From positions 45,122 through 109,121 of the forward strand of contig CAZBWS010000001.1 in assembly GCA_964495705.1 (NCBI GenBank): a stretch of 64,000 bases of DNA, written 5' to 3'. Origin of the DNA: CAZBWS01 sp964495705 (GTDB taxonomy: Bacteria > Pseudomonadota > Gammaproteobacteria > HTCC5015). How positions within the stretch are numbered: the first letter of the stretch is position 1; each line of letters starts with the position of its first letter. The position numbers and the translations under genes were made by a program. This document shows positions 44,033 through 53,625 of the stretch, piece after piece. The notes under the pieces are model-generated. The model worked only from the letters and a program-made list of their open reading frames with translations, was not told the DNA's origin and searched no databases.

Positions 44033-46132
44033 CTAAGCTTCAGCGCTCTCCACTTCTTTCATGCTGAGGCGTACACGACCTTGACGGTCAACTTCTAGCA
44101 CTTTCACCTTAACCACATCACCTTCATTAACCACGTCAGTCACCTTCTCAACACGCTCTTGAGACAGTTGTGAGATGTGAACCAGACCATCTTTACCTGG
44201 CAGGATAGTCACGAATGCACCGAAGTCCATAATACGTGCAACCTTACCTTCGTAGATCTTACCTACCTCAATTTCAGCGGTTAACTCTTGAATGATCTTC
44301 TTAGCTTTCTCACCCGACGCCGCTTCTACAGAGGCAATTTTGATTGTGCCGTCTTCAGCTATATCAATCGTCGCCCCCGTCTCTTCAGTGATGCCACGGA
44401 TTGTAGAACCGCCCTTACCAATCACATCACCAATCTTCTCAGGGTGGATCTTGATGGTTAGGTAACGAGGTGCGTAGTCAGACATTTCCTGCTTCGCAGA
44501 AGAGATCACCTTGTTCATCTCACCAAGGATGTGCAAACGACCGGCTTTGGCCTGCTCTAGGGCCTTCTCCATGATCTCCTTTGTAATACCGGTGATCTTG
44601 ATATCCATCTGCAATGCAGTGATACCGCCTTCCGTACCGGCGACCTTAAAGTCCATATCACCTAAGTGATCTTCATCACCCAAGATGTCAGACAATACGG
44701 CAAAGTCGTCACCTTCTTTGATCAAGCCCATTGCGATACCCGCAACTGGCGCCTTCAAAGGCACGCCTGCGTCCATCATCGCCAAGCTAGAACCACAAAC
44801 CGATGCCATAGAACTAGAACCGTTAGACTCAGTGATTTCAGACACTACACGAACGGTGTAAGGGAAGTCTGCAACGGAAGGCATGACTGCCTGTACGCCG
44901 CGCTTAGCCAGTTTACCGTGACCGATTTCACGACGCTTCGGTGAGCCCACCATGCCTGTCTCGCCTACACAATAAGGAGGGAAGTTATAGTGCAATAGGA
45001 AGTTAGAAGTGTACTCCCCCGCAAGTGCGTCGATACGCTGCGCGTCGCGCTCTGTACCTAGGGTAGTAACAACGATCGCCTGGGTCTCTCCACGAGTAAA
45101 TAGTGCAGAACCGTGGGTGCGAGGCAAGATGCCTGTTTGCACGTCAATCCCACGTACCGTATCAACAGCACGGCCGTCGATACGAGGCTGGCCTTCGATA
45201 ATTCGAGAGCGAACGATATTCTTCTCTAGCTTGCTGAACGCGCCTTTAACGTCGTCTTTGCTGTAACCTTCTTCGCCTTCAGCGGCAACCAGCTTCTCAA
45301 CTGCTGTATCACGCAGTTCACCAACACGGTCGTAACGCGCCATCTTTTCGGCGATGGTATAGGCTTCAGTCAGGTCTGCCTTAGCGATGTCAGCAACAGC
45401 TGTGGCTAGTGCTTCATCAACCGCAGGTGCTTCGTAAACCCACGCTTCGTTGCCCACTTCGACAGCCATTTCGTTGATCGCTGTGATCACCGACTGGAAC
45501 TGCTCGTGGCCGAACATTACCGCGCCCAACATAATTTCTTCAGATAGGCAGTCCGCTTCTGACTCCACCATCAATACCGCGTCTGCCGTACCGGCAACCA
45601 CTAGATCAAGATCAGAGGTTTCCAATACCGACTTATTAGGGTTCAAGATGTAGGCGCCATCTTTGTAGCCTACACGCGCTGCGCCAACGGGGCCCTGGAA
45701 AGGTGCACCAGAGATGCTTAGGGCCGCAGAGGCACCAATCAATGCAGGGATTTCTGGGTCCACTTCTGGGTTCAAAGAGATCACTGTGGCTACGATCTGA
45801 ACTTCGTTAATGAAGTCCTTAGGGAAAAGCGGACGGATAGGACGATCGATCAAACGACAAGTCAAGGTCTCTAGCTCAGACGGGCGACCTTCACGCTTAA
45901 AGAAGCTGCCAGGGATCTTACCAGCAGCATAAGCCTTCTCTTGATAGTTCACCGTTAGCGGGAAAAAGTCACGACCCGGTACCGCTTCTTTCTTCACAAC
46001 CGCAGAGACTAGAACAACCGTTCCGTCGATATCAACCATAACAGCGGCTGTAGCTTGGCGAGCAATCTCACCTGTCTCTAGAATGACCGTGCGGCCACCA
46101 AACTGGAATTGCTTTGTTACTTTATTAAACAT
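44033..46132 (-). CDS. pnp: Polyribonucleotide nucleotidyltransferase (PNPase)
   Basis: A phosphorolytic 3'-5' exoribonuclease and degradosome component. The 699 residues hold two RNase PH-like domains (about 1-220 and 310-540, with [20 protein letters not shown] and [11 protein letters not shown]), a KH domain (about 553-610, [17 protein letters not shown]) and an S1 domain (about 620-690, [18 protein letters not shown]). It is the last gene of the operon. The region between rpsO and pnp contains a long imperfect hairpin (46174-46230). That suggests RNase III cleavage and PNPase autoregulation as in E. coli. Confidence 0.97.
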   Translation of the reverse strand: MFNKVTKQFQFGGRTVILETGEIARQATAAVMVDIDGTVVLVSAVVKKEAVPGRDFFPLTVNYQEKAYAAGKIPGSFFKREGRPSELETLTCRLIDRPIRPLFPKDFINEVQIVATVISLNPEVDPEIPALIGASAALSISGAPFQGPVGAARVGYKDGAYILNPNKSVLETSDLDLVVAGTADAVLMVESEADCLSEEIMLGAVMFGHEQFQSVITAINEMAVEVGNEAWVYEAPAVDEALATAVADIAKADLTEAYTIAEKMARYDRVGELRDTAVEKLVAAEGEEGYSKDDVKGAFSKLEKNIVRSRIIEGQPRIDGRAVDTVRGIDVQTGILPRTHGSALFTRGETQAIVVTTLGTERDAQRIDALAGEYTSNFLLHYNFPPYCVGETGMVGSPKRREIGHGKLAKRGVQAVMPSVADFPYTVRVVSEITESNGSSSMASVCGSSLAMMDAGVPLKAPVAGIAMGLIKEGDDFAVLSDILGDEDHLGDMDFKVAGTEGGITALQMDIKITGITKEIMEKALEQAKAGRLHILGEMNKVISSAKQEMSDYAPRYLTIKIHPEKIGDVIGKGGSTIRGITEETGATIDIAEDGTIKIASVEAASGEKAKKIIQELTAEIEVGKIYEGKVARIMDFGAFVTILPGKDGLVHISQLSQERVEKVTDVVNEGDVVKVKVLEVDRQGRVRLSMKEVESAEA

Positions 46133-46173
46133 TTCATTTCCTAAAAATTATACCAATAATATTTTCGGGTTCT

Positions 46174-46230
46174 GAAAAATCTCTAAGATGGAATCTAACA
46201 ATGATAGAAAAATTCCATTTGAGAGTTTTC
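46174..46230 (-). promoter_or_regulatory. Long hairpin in the rpsO-pnp spacer, probable RNase III processing site
   Basis: The arms 46174-46194 and 46212-46230 are imperfect inverted copies sharing the core ATTCCAT and AGAG, with a loop of about 17 bases. The structure lies about 40 bases upstream of the pnp start. In E. coli an RNase III site at this place controls pnp mRNA stability. Confidence 0.6.
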
Positions 46231-46310
46231 TCGTCCCCCTGTTTCTGATACCAGGCAAGCCTTGTATCAAAGCCAACATTGCCCCCAATGAGTTTTGTTA
46301 GCTCTCAAAC

Positions 46311-46340
46311 AAAAACCGCGCCCTGAGGCGCGGTTTTTAT
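46311..46340 (-). terminator. Rho-independent terminator after rpsO
   Basis: ACCGCGCC and GGCGCGGT (46315-46334) form an 8-bp GC-rich stem with a 4-base loop and T tract, directly after the rpsO stop. Read-through is needed for pnp expression from upstream. Confidence 0.92.
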
Positions 46341-46346
46341 TCAATC

Positions 46347-46613
46347 TTAACGACGTAGACCTAGTCGCTTGATCAACTCTTGGTAACGACCTGCGTCTTT
46401 ACCTTTCAAGTAGTCTAGCTGCTTGCGGCGCTGGTTAACCATGCGCAACAAGCCACGACGTGAATGGTGATCGTGCTTGTGATCTTTAAAGTGCTCAGTC
46501 AACTTGATGATATTAGCAGTTAACAGTGCAACTTGAACTTCAGGTGAACCAGTGTCGCCTTTAGCTTGAGCGTATTCGGCTAAGATGCCGGCTTTTTCTT
46601 CAGTAGATAGCAT
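46347..46613 (-). CDS. rpsO: 30S ribosomal protein S15
   Basis: Binds 16S rRNA early in 30S assembly. The 88 residues match the E. coli protein (89). Family motifs [39 protein letters not shown] (in part) and [12 protein letters not shown] are clear. It lies between truB and pnp with its own terminator. An independent promoter probably lies in the 152-base spacer after truB. Confidence 0.98.
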   Translation of the reverse strand: MLSTEEKAGILAEYAQAKGDTGSPEVQVALLTANIIKLTEHFKDHKHDHHSRRGLLRMVNQRRKQLDYLKGKDAGRYQELIKRLGLRR

Positions 46614-46765
46614 GATGCTTACTCCGTAGTACAGTCATATATATGACCTGTGAAAACACCCCAAACCAGCAACGGATCCAGACTTGGGGACAGGGCGCGA
46701 ATTGTAACATGATTTGTTGTAAAGATAAGTACTAGAAACAGGGTTTTTCATCCTATCCGCATTCC

Positions 46766-47680
46766 CTAAACAATATGCAGTAATCGCCGAGAATAAAGCA
46801 TTCCATCCGTACACTTCTCGCCTAAGCACAGTAACTGCCCTTCAAATAACACCCGATACCAACCTTCCTCAAGATCAGTTTTATCCAAAGCCTTACCGTG
46901 CTTGATATCCTCCACCTGCCCTGCCGTCACATCAACCGTATTCCAGTTTTGCAAGGCCGTATCAGGAGACTGTAATTTTTCATCTAAAACATCCAGGCCC
47001 TGTTCAGCTAGTGCTTCTATTTGCTCAAGGGTCAACATTATAGAACTGTCATAAGGAGTCACTTCACAGCGGCGCAGCATGGTCAAATGTGCGCCACAAC
47101 CTAGAACTTCTCCCATGTCTTCTGCCAAGGTGCGAACATAGGTGCCCTTAGAACAAGACACATAGAATTCCGCCCAATCATCACCCCGCTCTAGCAGCTC
47201 TAATTTGTGAATGCGGATAGTGCGTCTCTTACGCTCTATCTCTTTACCCTCACGAGCCAGTTTATACAGTGGTGTGCCGTTAACCTTCAAAGCGGAGTAC
47301 ATGGGCGGAACTTGTTCTTGCTCTCCCGTAAAGTCCTCTAGCTTTTCCGTTAATAGTTCTTTCCAGTTTTCCACAACTGGACGCTCAAGCACGATCTCAC
47401 CTTCTTTATCGCCAGTAGTAGTATTCACACCCAGCTGCATACGTGCCATGTAGGCCTTATTCGCATCGGTGAGATAGGCCGCAACCTTAGTTGCCTCCCC
47501 TAAACAGATTGGCAATAAACCCGTCGCCATGGGATCTAACGTCCCTGTGTGTCCTGCACGGTTCGCTTTGAACAAGCGCTTTACGCGTTGTAATGCTTGG
47601 TTGGAGCTTAAGCCCAGCGGCTTATCCAACAACACAACACCGTGAACATCGCGCCCACGGGGCTTTGGTCGCCTTCCCAT
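46766..47680 (-). CDS. truB: tRNA pseudouridine-55 synthase
   Basis: Makes the universal pseudouridine 55 in the T loop of tRNAs. The catalytic aspartate is D49 in GHTGTLDPMATGLL. The opening VHGVVLLDKPLGLSSNQAL and the YSALKVNGTPLYKLAREG region are typical. The C-terminal PUA-like domain ends with the LYSRRLLHIV tail. Length is 304 residues. It starts 4 bases after rbfA. One ATGCGGATA copy is inside (47211), and a reverse copy lies just after the stop (46754-46762). Confidence 0.96.
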   Translation of the reverse strand: MGRRPKPRGRDVHGVVLLDKPLGLSSNQALQRVKRLFKANRAGHTGTLDPMATGLLPICLGEATKVAAYLTDANKAYMARMQLGVNTTTGDKEGEIVLERPVVENWKELLTEKLEDFTGEQEQVPPMYSALKVNGTPLYKLAREGKEIERKRRTIRIHKLELLERGDDWAEFYVSCSKGTYVRTLAEDMGEVLGCGAHLTMLRRCEVTPYDSSIMLTLEQIEALAEQGLDVLDEKLQSPDTALQNWNTVDVTAGQVEDIKHGKALDKTDLEEGWYRVLFEGQLLCLGEKCTDGMLYSRRLLHIV

Positions 47681-47684
47681 TCAG

Positions 47685-48083
47685 CTAGTCTTCTTTATCG
47701 TTTTCTAATTCAGTATCATCGCCGCGCGCCTCAGCGTCAGCCTTAACGGCTTTACTAATTAAGCCCGACATATGCTGAGCATCTTCTGCCAAGGTATCAC
47801 AGACAAAACGTAACTCTGGCACGCTACGCATACGGATACGCTTACCTAGCTCACGACGTAAAAAGCCGGCCGCTTGAGCCAAGACCATTTGTGAATCAGC
47901 CCCCTTATCATCCAAGGTACTAATGTAAATGGTTGCCACACTTAAATCTTTTGTAACCCGAACTTCTTCAATTGTCACAAATTTACTTATGCGTGGATCT
48001 TTAACTTCCGTGCGAATTAAGCCTGCTAAATCTTTTTGGATTTGATCGGCAACACGGAAACTGCGTGGACTTGCATCAGACAT
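47685..48083 (-). CDS. rbfA: Ribosome-binding factor A
   Basis: A KH-like assembly factor of the 30S subunit, needed for 16S 5'-end processing and cold growth. The 132 residues open with RVADQIQKDLAGLIRTEVKDPR and contain VTIEEVRVTKDLSVATIYIS and LRKRIRMR-like LGKRIRMRSVPELRFVCD. The C-terminal tail is acidic (DDTELENDKED). It is placed between infB and truB as in E. coli. Confidence 0.96.
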   Translation of the reverse strand: MSDASPRSFRVADQIQKDLAGLIRTEVKDPRISKFVTIEEVRVTKDLSVATIYISTLDDKGADSQMVLAQAAGFLRRELGKRIRMRSVPELRFVCDTLAEDAQHMSGLISKAVKADAEARGDDTELENDKED

Positions 48084-48172
48084 TATCTATTTCCTCTATG
48101 CCATGTTCTAAATCATTAAAGGCCAGCACATTGTGCTGGCCTATCATTAACTACATGCGAATATACTGAGAC

Positions 48173-50875
48173 CTAGTGGTCTAGGTTACGCTCTATCGTG
48201 ACGCGCTCAAAGACTTCGATCTGATCACCCGCTTTAACATCTTTGTAGTTCTTAACCGCGATACCACATTCAGTACCCATACGAACTTCATTAACGTCAT
48301 CTTTAAAGCGACGAAGAGACTCAAGCTCACCCTCGTAAACAACGACATTATCACGTAGTACGCGGATGGGTAGACTCTTACGTACAAAGCCTTCAACAAC
48401 CATACAACCAGCAACCTCGCCAAAGCCAGAAGCCTTAAAGACATTTTTAACTTCTGCCATACCCACAATTTGCTCTTTCAGCTCAGGAGCCAACTTACCG
48501 CTCATCATGGCACGTACATCATCGATTACTTCATAAATGATGCTGTAGTATTTGATTTCTAACTCTTGTTCTTCAATCGCCTTGCGCCCTGCACTATCTG
48601 CACGCACATTAAAGCCAATTAAGTAAGCGTCAGAAGCCGCTGCCAATAGTGCGTCAGTCTCACTGATACCACCTACACCCGCGGAAACTACATTCAAGCG
48701 AACTTCTTCAGTGCTCAACTTGAGTAGCGATTCACGTAGCGCTTCAACAGAACCCTGTACATCCGCTTTAATGAGCACATTTACAGTTTGAACATCGCCT
48801 TCAGTCATACGATTGAAAGCTTCTTCCATCTTCGTGGCAGCACGCTGAGCTAGACGACTCTCACGATCACGCTCTTGGCGTAACTGAACAATTTCACGAG
48901 CCTTACGCTCATCCGTTGCCGCAGCAACATCATCACCTGCGTTTGGAACAGCCGACAAACCTAAAATCTGAACCGGAATAGAAGGGCCTGCACTCTGTAC
49001 CTGCTTGCCATTCTCATCAAACATGGCACGAATACGGCCAAACTCTTTACCGGCAACAATCGTATCGCCACGCTTCAACTCACCTGATTGAACCAATACA
49101 GTAGCAACAGGGCCTCGACCCTTATCTAAGCTAGATTCAATAACCATACCTGTTGCAGGGCCAGTAGCTGGAGCATTTAACTCTAATAATTCTGCCTGTA
49201 GGGACACAGACTCAAGTAGGGCATCAACACCTTCACCCGTCAGGGCAGAGATATGGGCAAAGATATTCTCTCCACCCCAATCCTCTGGAATCACTTCATG
49301 CTGCGACAATTCGTTTTTCACGCGATCTGGGTCGGCTTCAGGCTTATCCATCTTATTCACCGCGATAATCAATGGCACCCCAGCTGCCTTGGCATGCTGA
49401 ATCGCTTCTATCGTTTGTGGCATAACGCCGTCGTCTGCTGCCACAACCAAGATAACAATATCCGTCACTTGAGCACCACGAGCACGCATGGCAGTAAATG
49501 CCGCGTGTCCAGGGGTATCAAGGAAAGAGATAATGCCCTTATTGGTTTCAACATGGTATGCACCAATGTGTTGAGTAATACCGCCAGCCTCACCGTCAGT
49601 CACCTTAGACTTACGAATATAATCAAGTAATGAGGTTTTACCATGATCAACATGACCCATAATGGTTACAACAGGAGGTCGTGTAGTCGCATCCTGCTCG
49701 TTGACCACTTCCATAGTGATTTCTTGTTGCTCTTCAGCTTCTACATCGTGGGCAATCGGGTTGTGGCCCATTTCTTCAACGGCCAACATAGCCGTATCTT
49801 GATCTAGTGTTTGGTTAATGGTCGTCATCACGCCCATTTTCATCAACACCTTAATGACTTCTGTGGCCTTAACCGCCATTTCCTTCGCCAGGTCACCTAC
49901 AGAAACACTGTCTGGCACCTTGACGTCGCGAACGACCACTTCTGTTGGCATTTCAAAGCCATGCTGATTGTCAGGGTTAGCTGCAACCACTTGACGCTTA
50001 GCAGCACCACGGCCTTTCTTCGCGCCTCGACGACCTTTGCCCTTGGCATTGGCGTCAACGTGTAACTCTTTGCGGCCATACTTACCTTTGTCGGCAGCAG
50101 CACCTGGAGCGCCAGGAGTAGCGGCACCACCAGCAGCCTTTTGCTTAAGGCGAGCTTTACGCTCTTCTTCACGGCGGATATTTTCAGCGGCCTTTGCAGC
50201 CTTTATAGCGCGGTCAGCCTTAACCGCCTCTGCTGCATCTTGCTTGGCTTTTTCTGCTGCCGCTTTTTTATCTGCTGCGGCTTTTTTCTTTGCCGCCTCT
50301 GGATCTAGCTTGGCGGCTTCAGCATCCGCCGCTTCTTGTGCGGCTTTTTCAGCAGCTAGACGCTCGGCTTCAGCTGCATCTTTTGCCGCTTGCTCTGCAG
50401 CTAGCTTAGCCTCCTCTTCAGCACGAGCCTTTGCTTCGGCTTCAGCTTGCTTAGCACTTTCTGCGTCACGAACCGCATTTTCAGCCGCCTGTAAGGCGTC
50501 TTGCTCAGCCTGCTGCTTCGCTTCTTCTTCTACACGCAGCTTAGCTTCATCCTCAAGAATGGCACTCTTCTGTACATAAGTGCGCTTCTTACGCACTTCA
50601 ACGTTAACAGACTTACTATTGCGACCAGCACCAACACTCAAGGTGCTCGCACTTTTACGCTTTAATGTAATTTTAGAAGCTGATGCAGCGGCGCCACCTT
50701 CTGACTCTTTACCATGGCTGCGGCGCAAAGAGCTCAGCAGTTTCATTTTCTCGTCATCACTGACCAGATCTTCTGCAGAAGATTTATCAACACCTGCGTC
50801 TTTCAGCTGCAACAACAGCTTTTCAACAGGAGTTTTGACAACATCTGCCAATTGTTTAACGGTTACGTCTGACAT
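48173..50875 (-). CDS. infB: Translation initiation factor IF-2
   Basis: A GTPase that brings initiator tRNA to the 30S subunit and promotes subunit joining. The 900 residues include an N-terminal IF2N domain (1-52, [21 protein letters not shown] in part), a long Ala/Glu/Lys-rich low-complexity linker (about 105-300) and a second IF2N-like domain (about 318-370). The G domain has GHVDHGKTS near 406 and [10 protein letters not shown]. The EF-Tu-like and C-terminal domains follow. Length is close to E. coli IF2-1 (890). Internal starts for shorter forms are possible but not certain from sequence. Confidence 0.97.
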   Translation of the reverse strand: MSDVTVKQLADVVKTPVEKLLLQLKDAGVDKSSAEDLVSDDEKMKLLSSLRRSHGKESEGGAAASASKITLKRKSASTLSVGAGRNSKSVNVEVRKKRTYVQKSAILEDEAKLRVEEEAKQQAEQDALQAAENAVRDAESAKQAEAEAKARAEEEAKLAAEQAAKDAAEAERLAAEKAAQEAADAEAAKLDPEAAKKKAAADKKAAAEKAKQDAAEAVKADRAIKAAKAAENIRREEERKARLKQKAAGGAATPGAPGAAADKGKYGRKELHVDANAKGKGRRGAKKGRGAAKRQVVAANPDNQHGFEMPTEVVVRDVKVPDSVSVGDLAKEMAVKATEVIKVLMKMGVMTTINQTLDQDTAMLAVEEMGHNPIAHDVEAEEQQEITMEVVNEQDATTRPPVVTIMGHVDHGKTSLLDYIRKSKVTDGEAGGITQHIGAYHVETNKGIISFLDTPGHAAFTAMRARGAQVTDIVILVVAADDGVMPQTIEAIQHAKAAGVPLIIAVNKMDKPEADPDRVKNELSQHEVIPEDWGGENIFAHISALTGEGVDALLESVSLQAELLELNAPATGPATGMVIESSLDKGRGPVATVLVQSGELKRGDTIVAGKEFGRIRAMFDENGKQVQSAGPSIPVQILGLSAVPNAGDDVAAATDERKAREIVQLRQERDRESRLAQRAATKMEEAFNRMTEGDVQTVNVLIKADVQGSVEALRESLLKLSTEEVRLNVVSAGVGGISETDALLAAASDAYLIGFNVRADSAGRKAIEEQELEIKYYSIIYEVIDDVRAMMSGKLAPELKEQIVGMAEVKNVFKASGFGEVAGCMVVEGFVRKSLPIRVLRDNVVVYEGELESLRRFKDDVNEVRMGTECGIAVKNYKDVKAGDQIEVFERVTIERNLDH

Positions 50876-50893
50876 GTTTTATATTACCTCAGC

Positions 50894-52390
50894 CTATTCG
50901 CTTTCAGTGTTAGCGAACCAAGGCTCACGCGCTTTCATAATAAGTGCTGCTGCACGCTCTTCGTCCATACCATCAATGACCATCAGCTCATCGACTGCCA
51001 GCTCGGCTAAATCTTCCATCGAACATGCACCAATACCCGCAATGGCATAGGCCGTCGCTTCATCCATGCCTTCCATTTCAAGTAGATCTTGCTCCGGCTG
51101 AGCTTCGCTTTCTTCGTTTAAGATAGCTTTAGTTAATAGTGCGTCGCGTGCGCGGTTACGCAGCTCTTCAACCATTTCTTCATCAAACTCTTCAATTTCT
51201 TGGAACTCCGAAGCAGGCACATAAGCCACTTCTTCAACAGAAGTAAAGCCTTCTTGAACTAAGATCAATGCAACTTCTTCATCCACATCCAGCTGCTCCA
51301 TCAGAACCACCACATACTTACGTGATTCTTCTTCGCTCTTCGCTTCCGCTGCAGCCTCGTCCATTACATTCAACTTCCAGCCTGTCAGCTCAGATGCCAA
51401 ACGCACATTCTGCCCACCGCGACCAATCGCCTGAGACAGCTTTTCCTCAGTAACAGCCAAATCCATACTGTTAGAATCTTCGTCAACTACGATAGACACG
51501 ACTTCCGCAGGCGACATGGCATTAATAACAAATTGAGCTACGTTGTCATCAAATAAGATGATATCAACGCGCTCTCCAGCCAGTTCATTAGAAACCGACT
51601 GGACGCGCGACCCACGCATACCAACACAAGCGCCGACAGGGTCTAAGCGTGGGTCATTTGAACGCACTGCAATTTTGGCGCGTACACCAGAGTCACGCGA
51701 AGCGCCCAAGATATCAATTAAGCCTTGGCCAATTTCAGGTACTTCCAGCTTAAACAATTCAATTAAGAACTGAGGATCAGTACGACTAACAAATAACTGT
51801 GGCCCACGCACTTCAGAGCGTACGGATTGCAATAGACCACGAATACGGTCGCCTGGGCGAACAGATTCACGGGCAATCATTTCTTCTTTAGGAATAAAGC
51901 CTTCAGCATTGCCACCAAGATCAATATAGACATTGCCGCGCTCTACGCGCTTAACAATACCCATGATCAGCTCACCTTCGCGGTCTTGGAACTGCTCAAC
52001 CACTTGCATACGTTCGGCTTCGCGTACCTTTTGTACGATAACCTGTTTAGCCGTTTGTGCTGCAATACGGCCAAACTCTACTGAATCAATAGGCTCTTCT
52101 ATGTATTCACCAACTTCGATACCTGGCTGCTCGTCAATGGCATCCATGTGACGAACTTCAGCTTCTAAGTTTTCAATAACAGCATCATCGGCAACCACAA
52201 CCCAGCGACGGAAGGTCTCATAACTGCCATCTTCGCGGTCAATCGATACACGGGCGTCAATTTCATCCGCATGCTTTTTGCGCGTAGCCGTTGCCAGGGC
52301 AATTTCAATTGCCTCATAGATAACGTCTTTCTCTACACCTTTCTCATTAGAAACAGCATCTGCTACTAATAAAATTTCTTTGTTGCCCAT
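50894..52390 (-). CDS. nusA: Transcription termination/antitermination factor NusA
   Basis: Binds RNA polymerase and modulates pausing, termination and antitermination. The 498 residues (495 in E. coli) show the N-terminal polymerase-binding domain, an S1 domain (about 135-200, GIVKRVERGNVYIDLGGNAEGFIP in part), two KH domains (VGACVGMRGSRVQSV and AIGRGGQNVRLASELTGW) and two acidic C-terminal repeats (about 365-420 and 440-490). It precedes infB by 18 bases. Confidence 0.97.
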   Translation of the reverse strand: MGNKEILLVADAVSNEKGVEKDVIYEAIEIALATATRKKHADEIDARVSIDREDGSYETFRRWVVVADDAVIENLEAEVRHMDAIDEQPGIEVGEYIEEPIDSVEFGRIAAQTAKQVIVQKVREAERMQVVEQFQDREGELIMGIVKRVERGNVYIDLGGNAEGFIPKEEMIARESVRPGDRIRGLLQSVRSEVRGPQLFVSRTDPQFLIELFKLEVPEIGQGLIDILGASRDSGVRAKIAVRSNDPRLDPVGACVGMRGSRVQSVSNELAGERVDIILFDDNVAQFVINAMSPAEVVSIVVDEDSNSMDLAVTEEKLSQAIGRGGQNVRLASELTGWKLNVMDEAAAEAKSEEESRKYVVVLMEQLDVDEEVALILVQEGFTSVEEVAYVPASEFQEIEEFDEEMVEELRNRARDALLTKAILNEESEAQPEQDLLEMEGMDEATAYAIAGIGACSMEDLAELAVDELMVIDGMDEERAAALIMKAREPWFANTESE

Positions 52391-52415
52391 TCTTAGACTC
52401 CAAGACTCTTAAATA

Positions 52416-52895
52416 TTAAAATTTCTTCTTTTCGCCTTTCTTAAATTGGGGCACTAAATTAGCGCGCTCAATTTGCTCGAAAGGCAATAAATATTCCATA
52501 CCATCCATAAATATCACAACCATACTGTCCTCTAAACCGCTCAAGACACCATTGAAGTTGCGCTGTCCCTCATAGGGAATGGACAATTTTATTTTGACCG
52601 TATGACCTTTAAATTTTTCAAAATCGCTTTCACGAAAAATAGGGCGATTTAAGCCCGGGGAGGAAACCTCGAGCTTATAGTGGTTATTGATGGGGTCTTC
52701 AACATCCAATACACCGCCTACCTGGTGGCTGACTAAACTACAATCATCAACAGAAATGCCTTCTTCCTTATCTATGAATATGCGTAACACCCCTGTCTCG
52801 CCACTGCGCTGATACTCTACGCCCACCAGCTCATAACCCATACTTTCCACTACGGGTTCAACTAAGGACCATTCTTTACCAGCGCTATGCTGCAT
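52416..52895 (-). CDS. rimP: Ribosome maturation factor RimP
   Basis: A 30S subunit assembly factor and the first protein gene of the nusA operon. The 159 residues contain the signatures VEPVVESMGYELVGVEYQR, LRIFIDKEEGISVDDCSLVS and LEVSSPGLNRPI. It follows the initiator tRNA gene, but two terminator-like hairpins separate them (52966-52982 and 53024-53047). Confidence 0.95.
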   Translation of the reverse strand: MQHSAGKEWSLVEPVVESMGYELVGVEYQRSGETGVLRIFIDKEEGISVDDCSLVSHQVGGVLDVEDPINNHYKLEVSSPGLNRPIFRESDFEKFKGHTVKIKLSIPYEGQRNFNGVLSGLEDSMVVIFMDGMEYLLPFEQIERANLVPQFKKGEKKKF

Positions 52896-52959
52896 ATTTC
52901 AACCTACTCATATTTCAAATAAACACTGTAAACACATAGGCTTACAAATGTTACAGGTA

Positions 52960-52985
52960 TAAAAAATGGGCACTAAGCCCATCTT
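52960..52985 (-). terminator. Terminator-like hairpin in the rimP leader
   Basis: On the minus strand ATGGGC and GCCCAT (52966-52982) close a 5-base loop and are followed by T6. It lies about 70 bases upstream of rimP and looks like an attenuator. Confidence 0.82.
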
Positions 52986-53021
52986 GTTCCAGCAGTTTTC
53001 AGAATATGAAAACCCTGGATA

Positions 53022-53047
53022 ATAAAAAAGGCCCTATTGGACCTTTC
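53022..53047 (-). terminator. Terminator after the initiator tRNA gene
   Basis: On the minus strand AAAGGTCC and GGGCCTTT form an 8-bp stem with one G-U and an AATA loop, followed by a T-rich run. It begins about 10 bases after the tRNA 3' end. Confidence 0.75.
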
Positions 53048-53056
53048 TTATACATT

Positions 53057-53133
<77 letters not shown>

Positions 53134-53145
53134 TCAGTGGCGCGA

Positions 53146-53174
53146 ACTATAATGACCTAGATGCCACGATGCAA
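53146..53174 (-). promoter_or_regulatory. Promoter of the initiator tRNA gene
   Basis: On the minus strand TTGCAT (53169-53174) and TATAGT (53146-53151) are 17 bases apart. The stretch after the -10 box is GC-rich (TCGCGCC), as in stringently controlled stable RNA promoters. Confidence 0.7.
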
Positions 53175-53198
53175 GTGAAAAGATAAAAAAAAACCTAT

Positions 53199-53543
53199 TT
53201 ATTTTTGCATCGCAATCTTTTGCTTCTTGTAGCGCCTCAAGTAACGACTTAAGTCATAGTGATAAATAAAGCCTGGCATCGCTAAAACCATGAAAAATAA
53301 AAACCCAACTACAAAAAACTCCCATTGTTGAGTGTGAATAACACCATTAATTTTTCGCTCCAGGCCTAAACCAAATAATAATACCAAGCCAAAATTCACC
53401 AACCACTCCAAGCACCGCATCCAGCCAGCTTTACCATCAGCGGGAGGGGGAAAAGCAAAAAATATTTTTTGGCTCAACCAAGGATGGTTTGCTGCCAATA
53501 CGGCCACTGCAAGCAATAATAATGCTGCGCTAGAAAGAGTCAT
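53199..53543 (-). CDS. DUF2818 family membrane protein
   Basis: A 114-residue inner-membrane protein. Three hydrophobic segments lie at about 3-20, 46-62 and 76-94. The segment QQWEFFVVGFLFFMVLAMPGF matches the QGWEFY...FPGF pattern I associate with DUF2818, which in betaproteobacteria often ends the nuo operon. A basic tail (RRYKKQK) follows. Here it stands alone upstream of metY, and no nuo genes are visible. Function is unknown. Confidence 0.72.
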   Translation of the reverse strand: MTLSSAALLLLAVAVLAANHPWLSQKIFFAFPPPADGKAGWMRCLEWLVNFGLVLLFGLGLERKINGVIHTQQWEFFVVGFLFFMVLAMPGFIYHYDLSRYLRRYKKQKIAMQK

Positions 53544-53625
53544 GATTTAGCGGTTATCCGTCACGTTCAAATATATCGCTATTATACCAGTAAGTCATGC
53601 CTAGGCGAATGGCTCAAAGATAGCC

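Noticed and set aside
50037..50579. A 180-codon plus-strand frame opposite infB
   Set aside because: It is a shadow of the Ala/Lys/Glu repeats of IF-2, giving only Ala and Ser.
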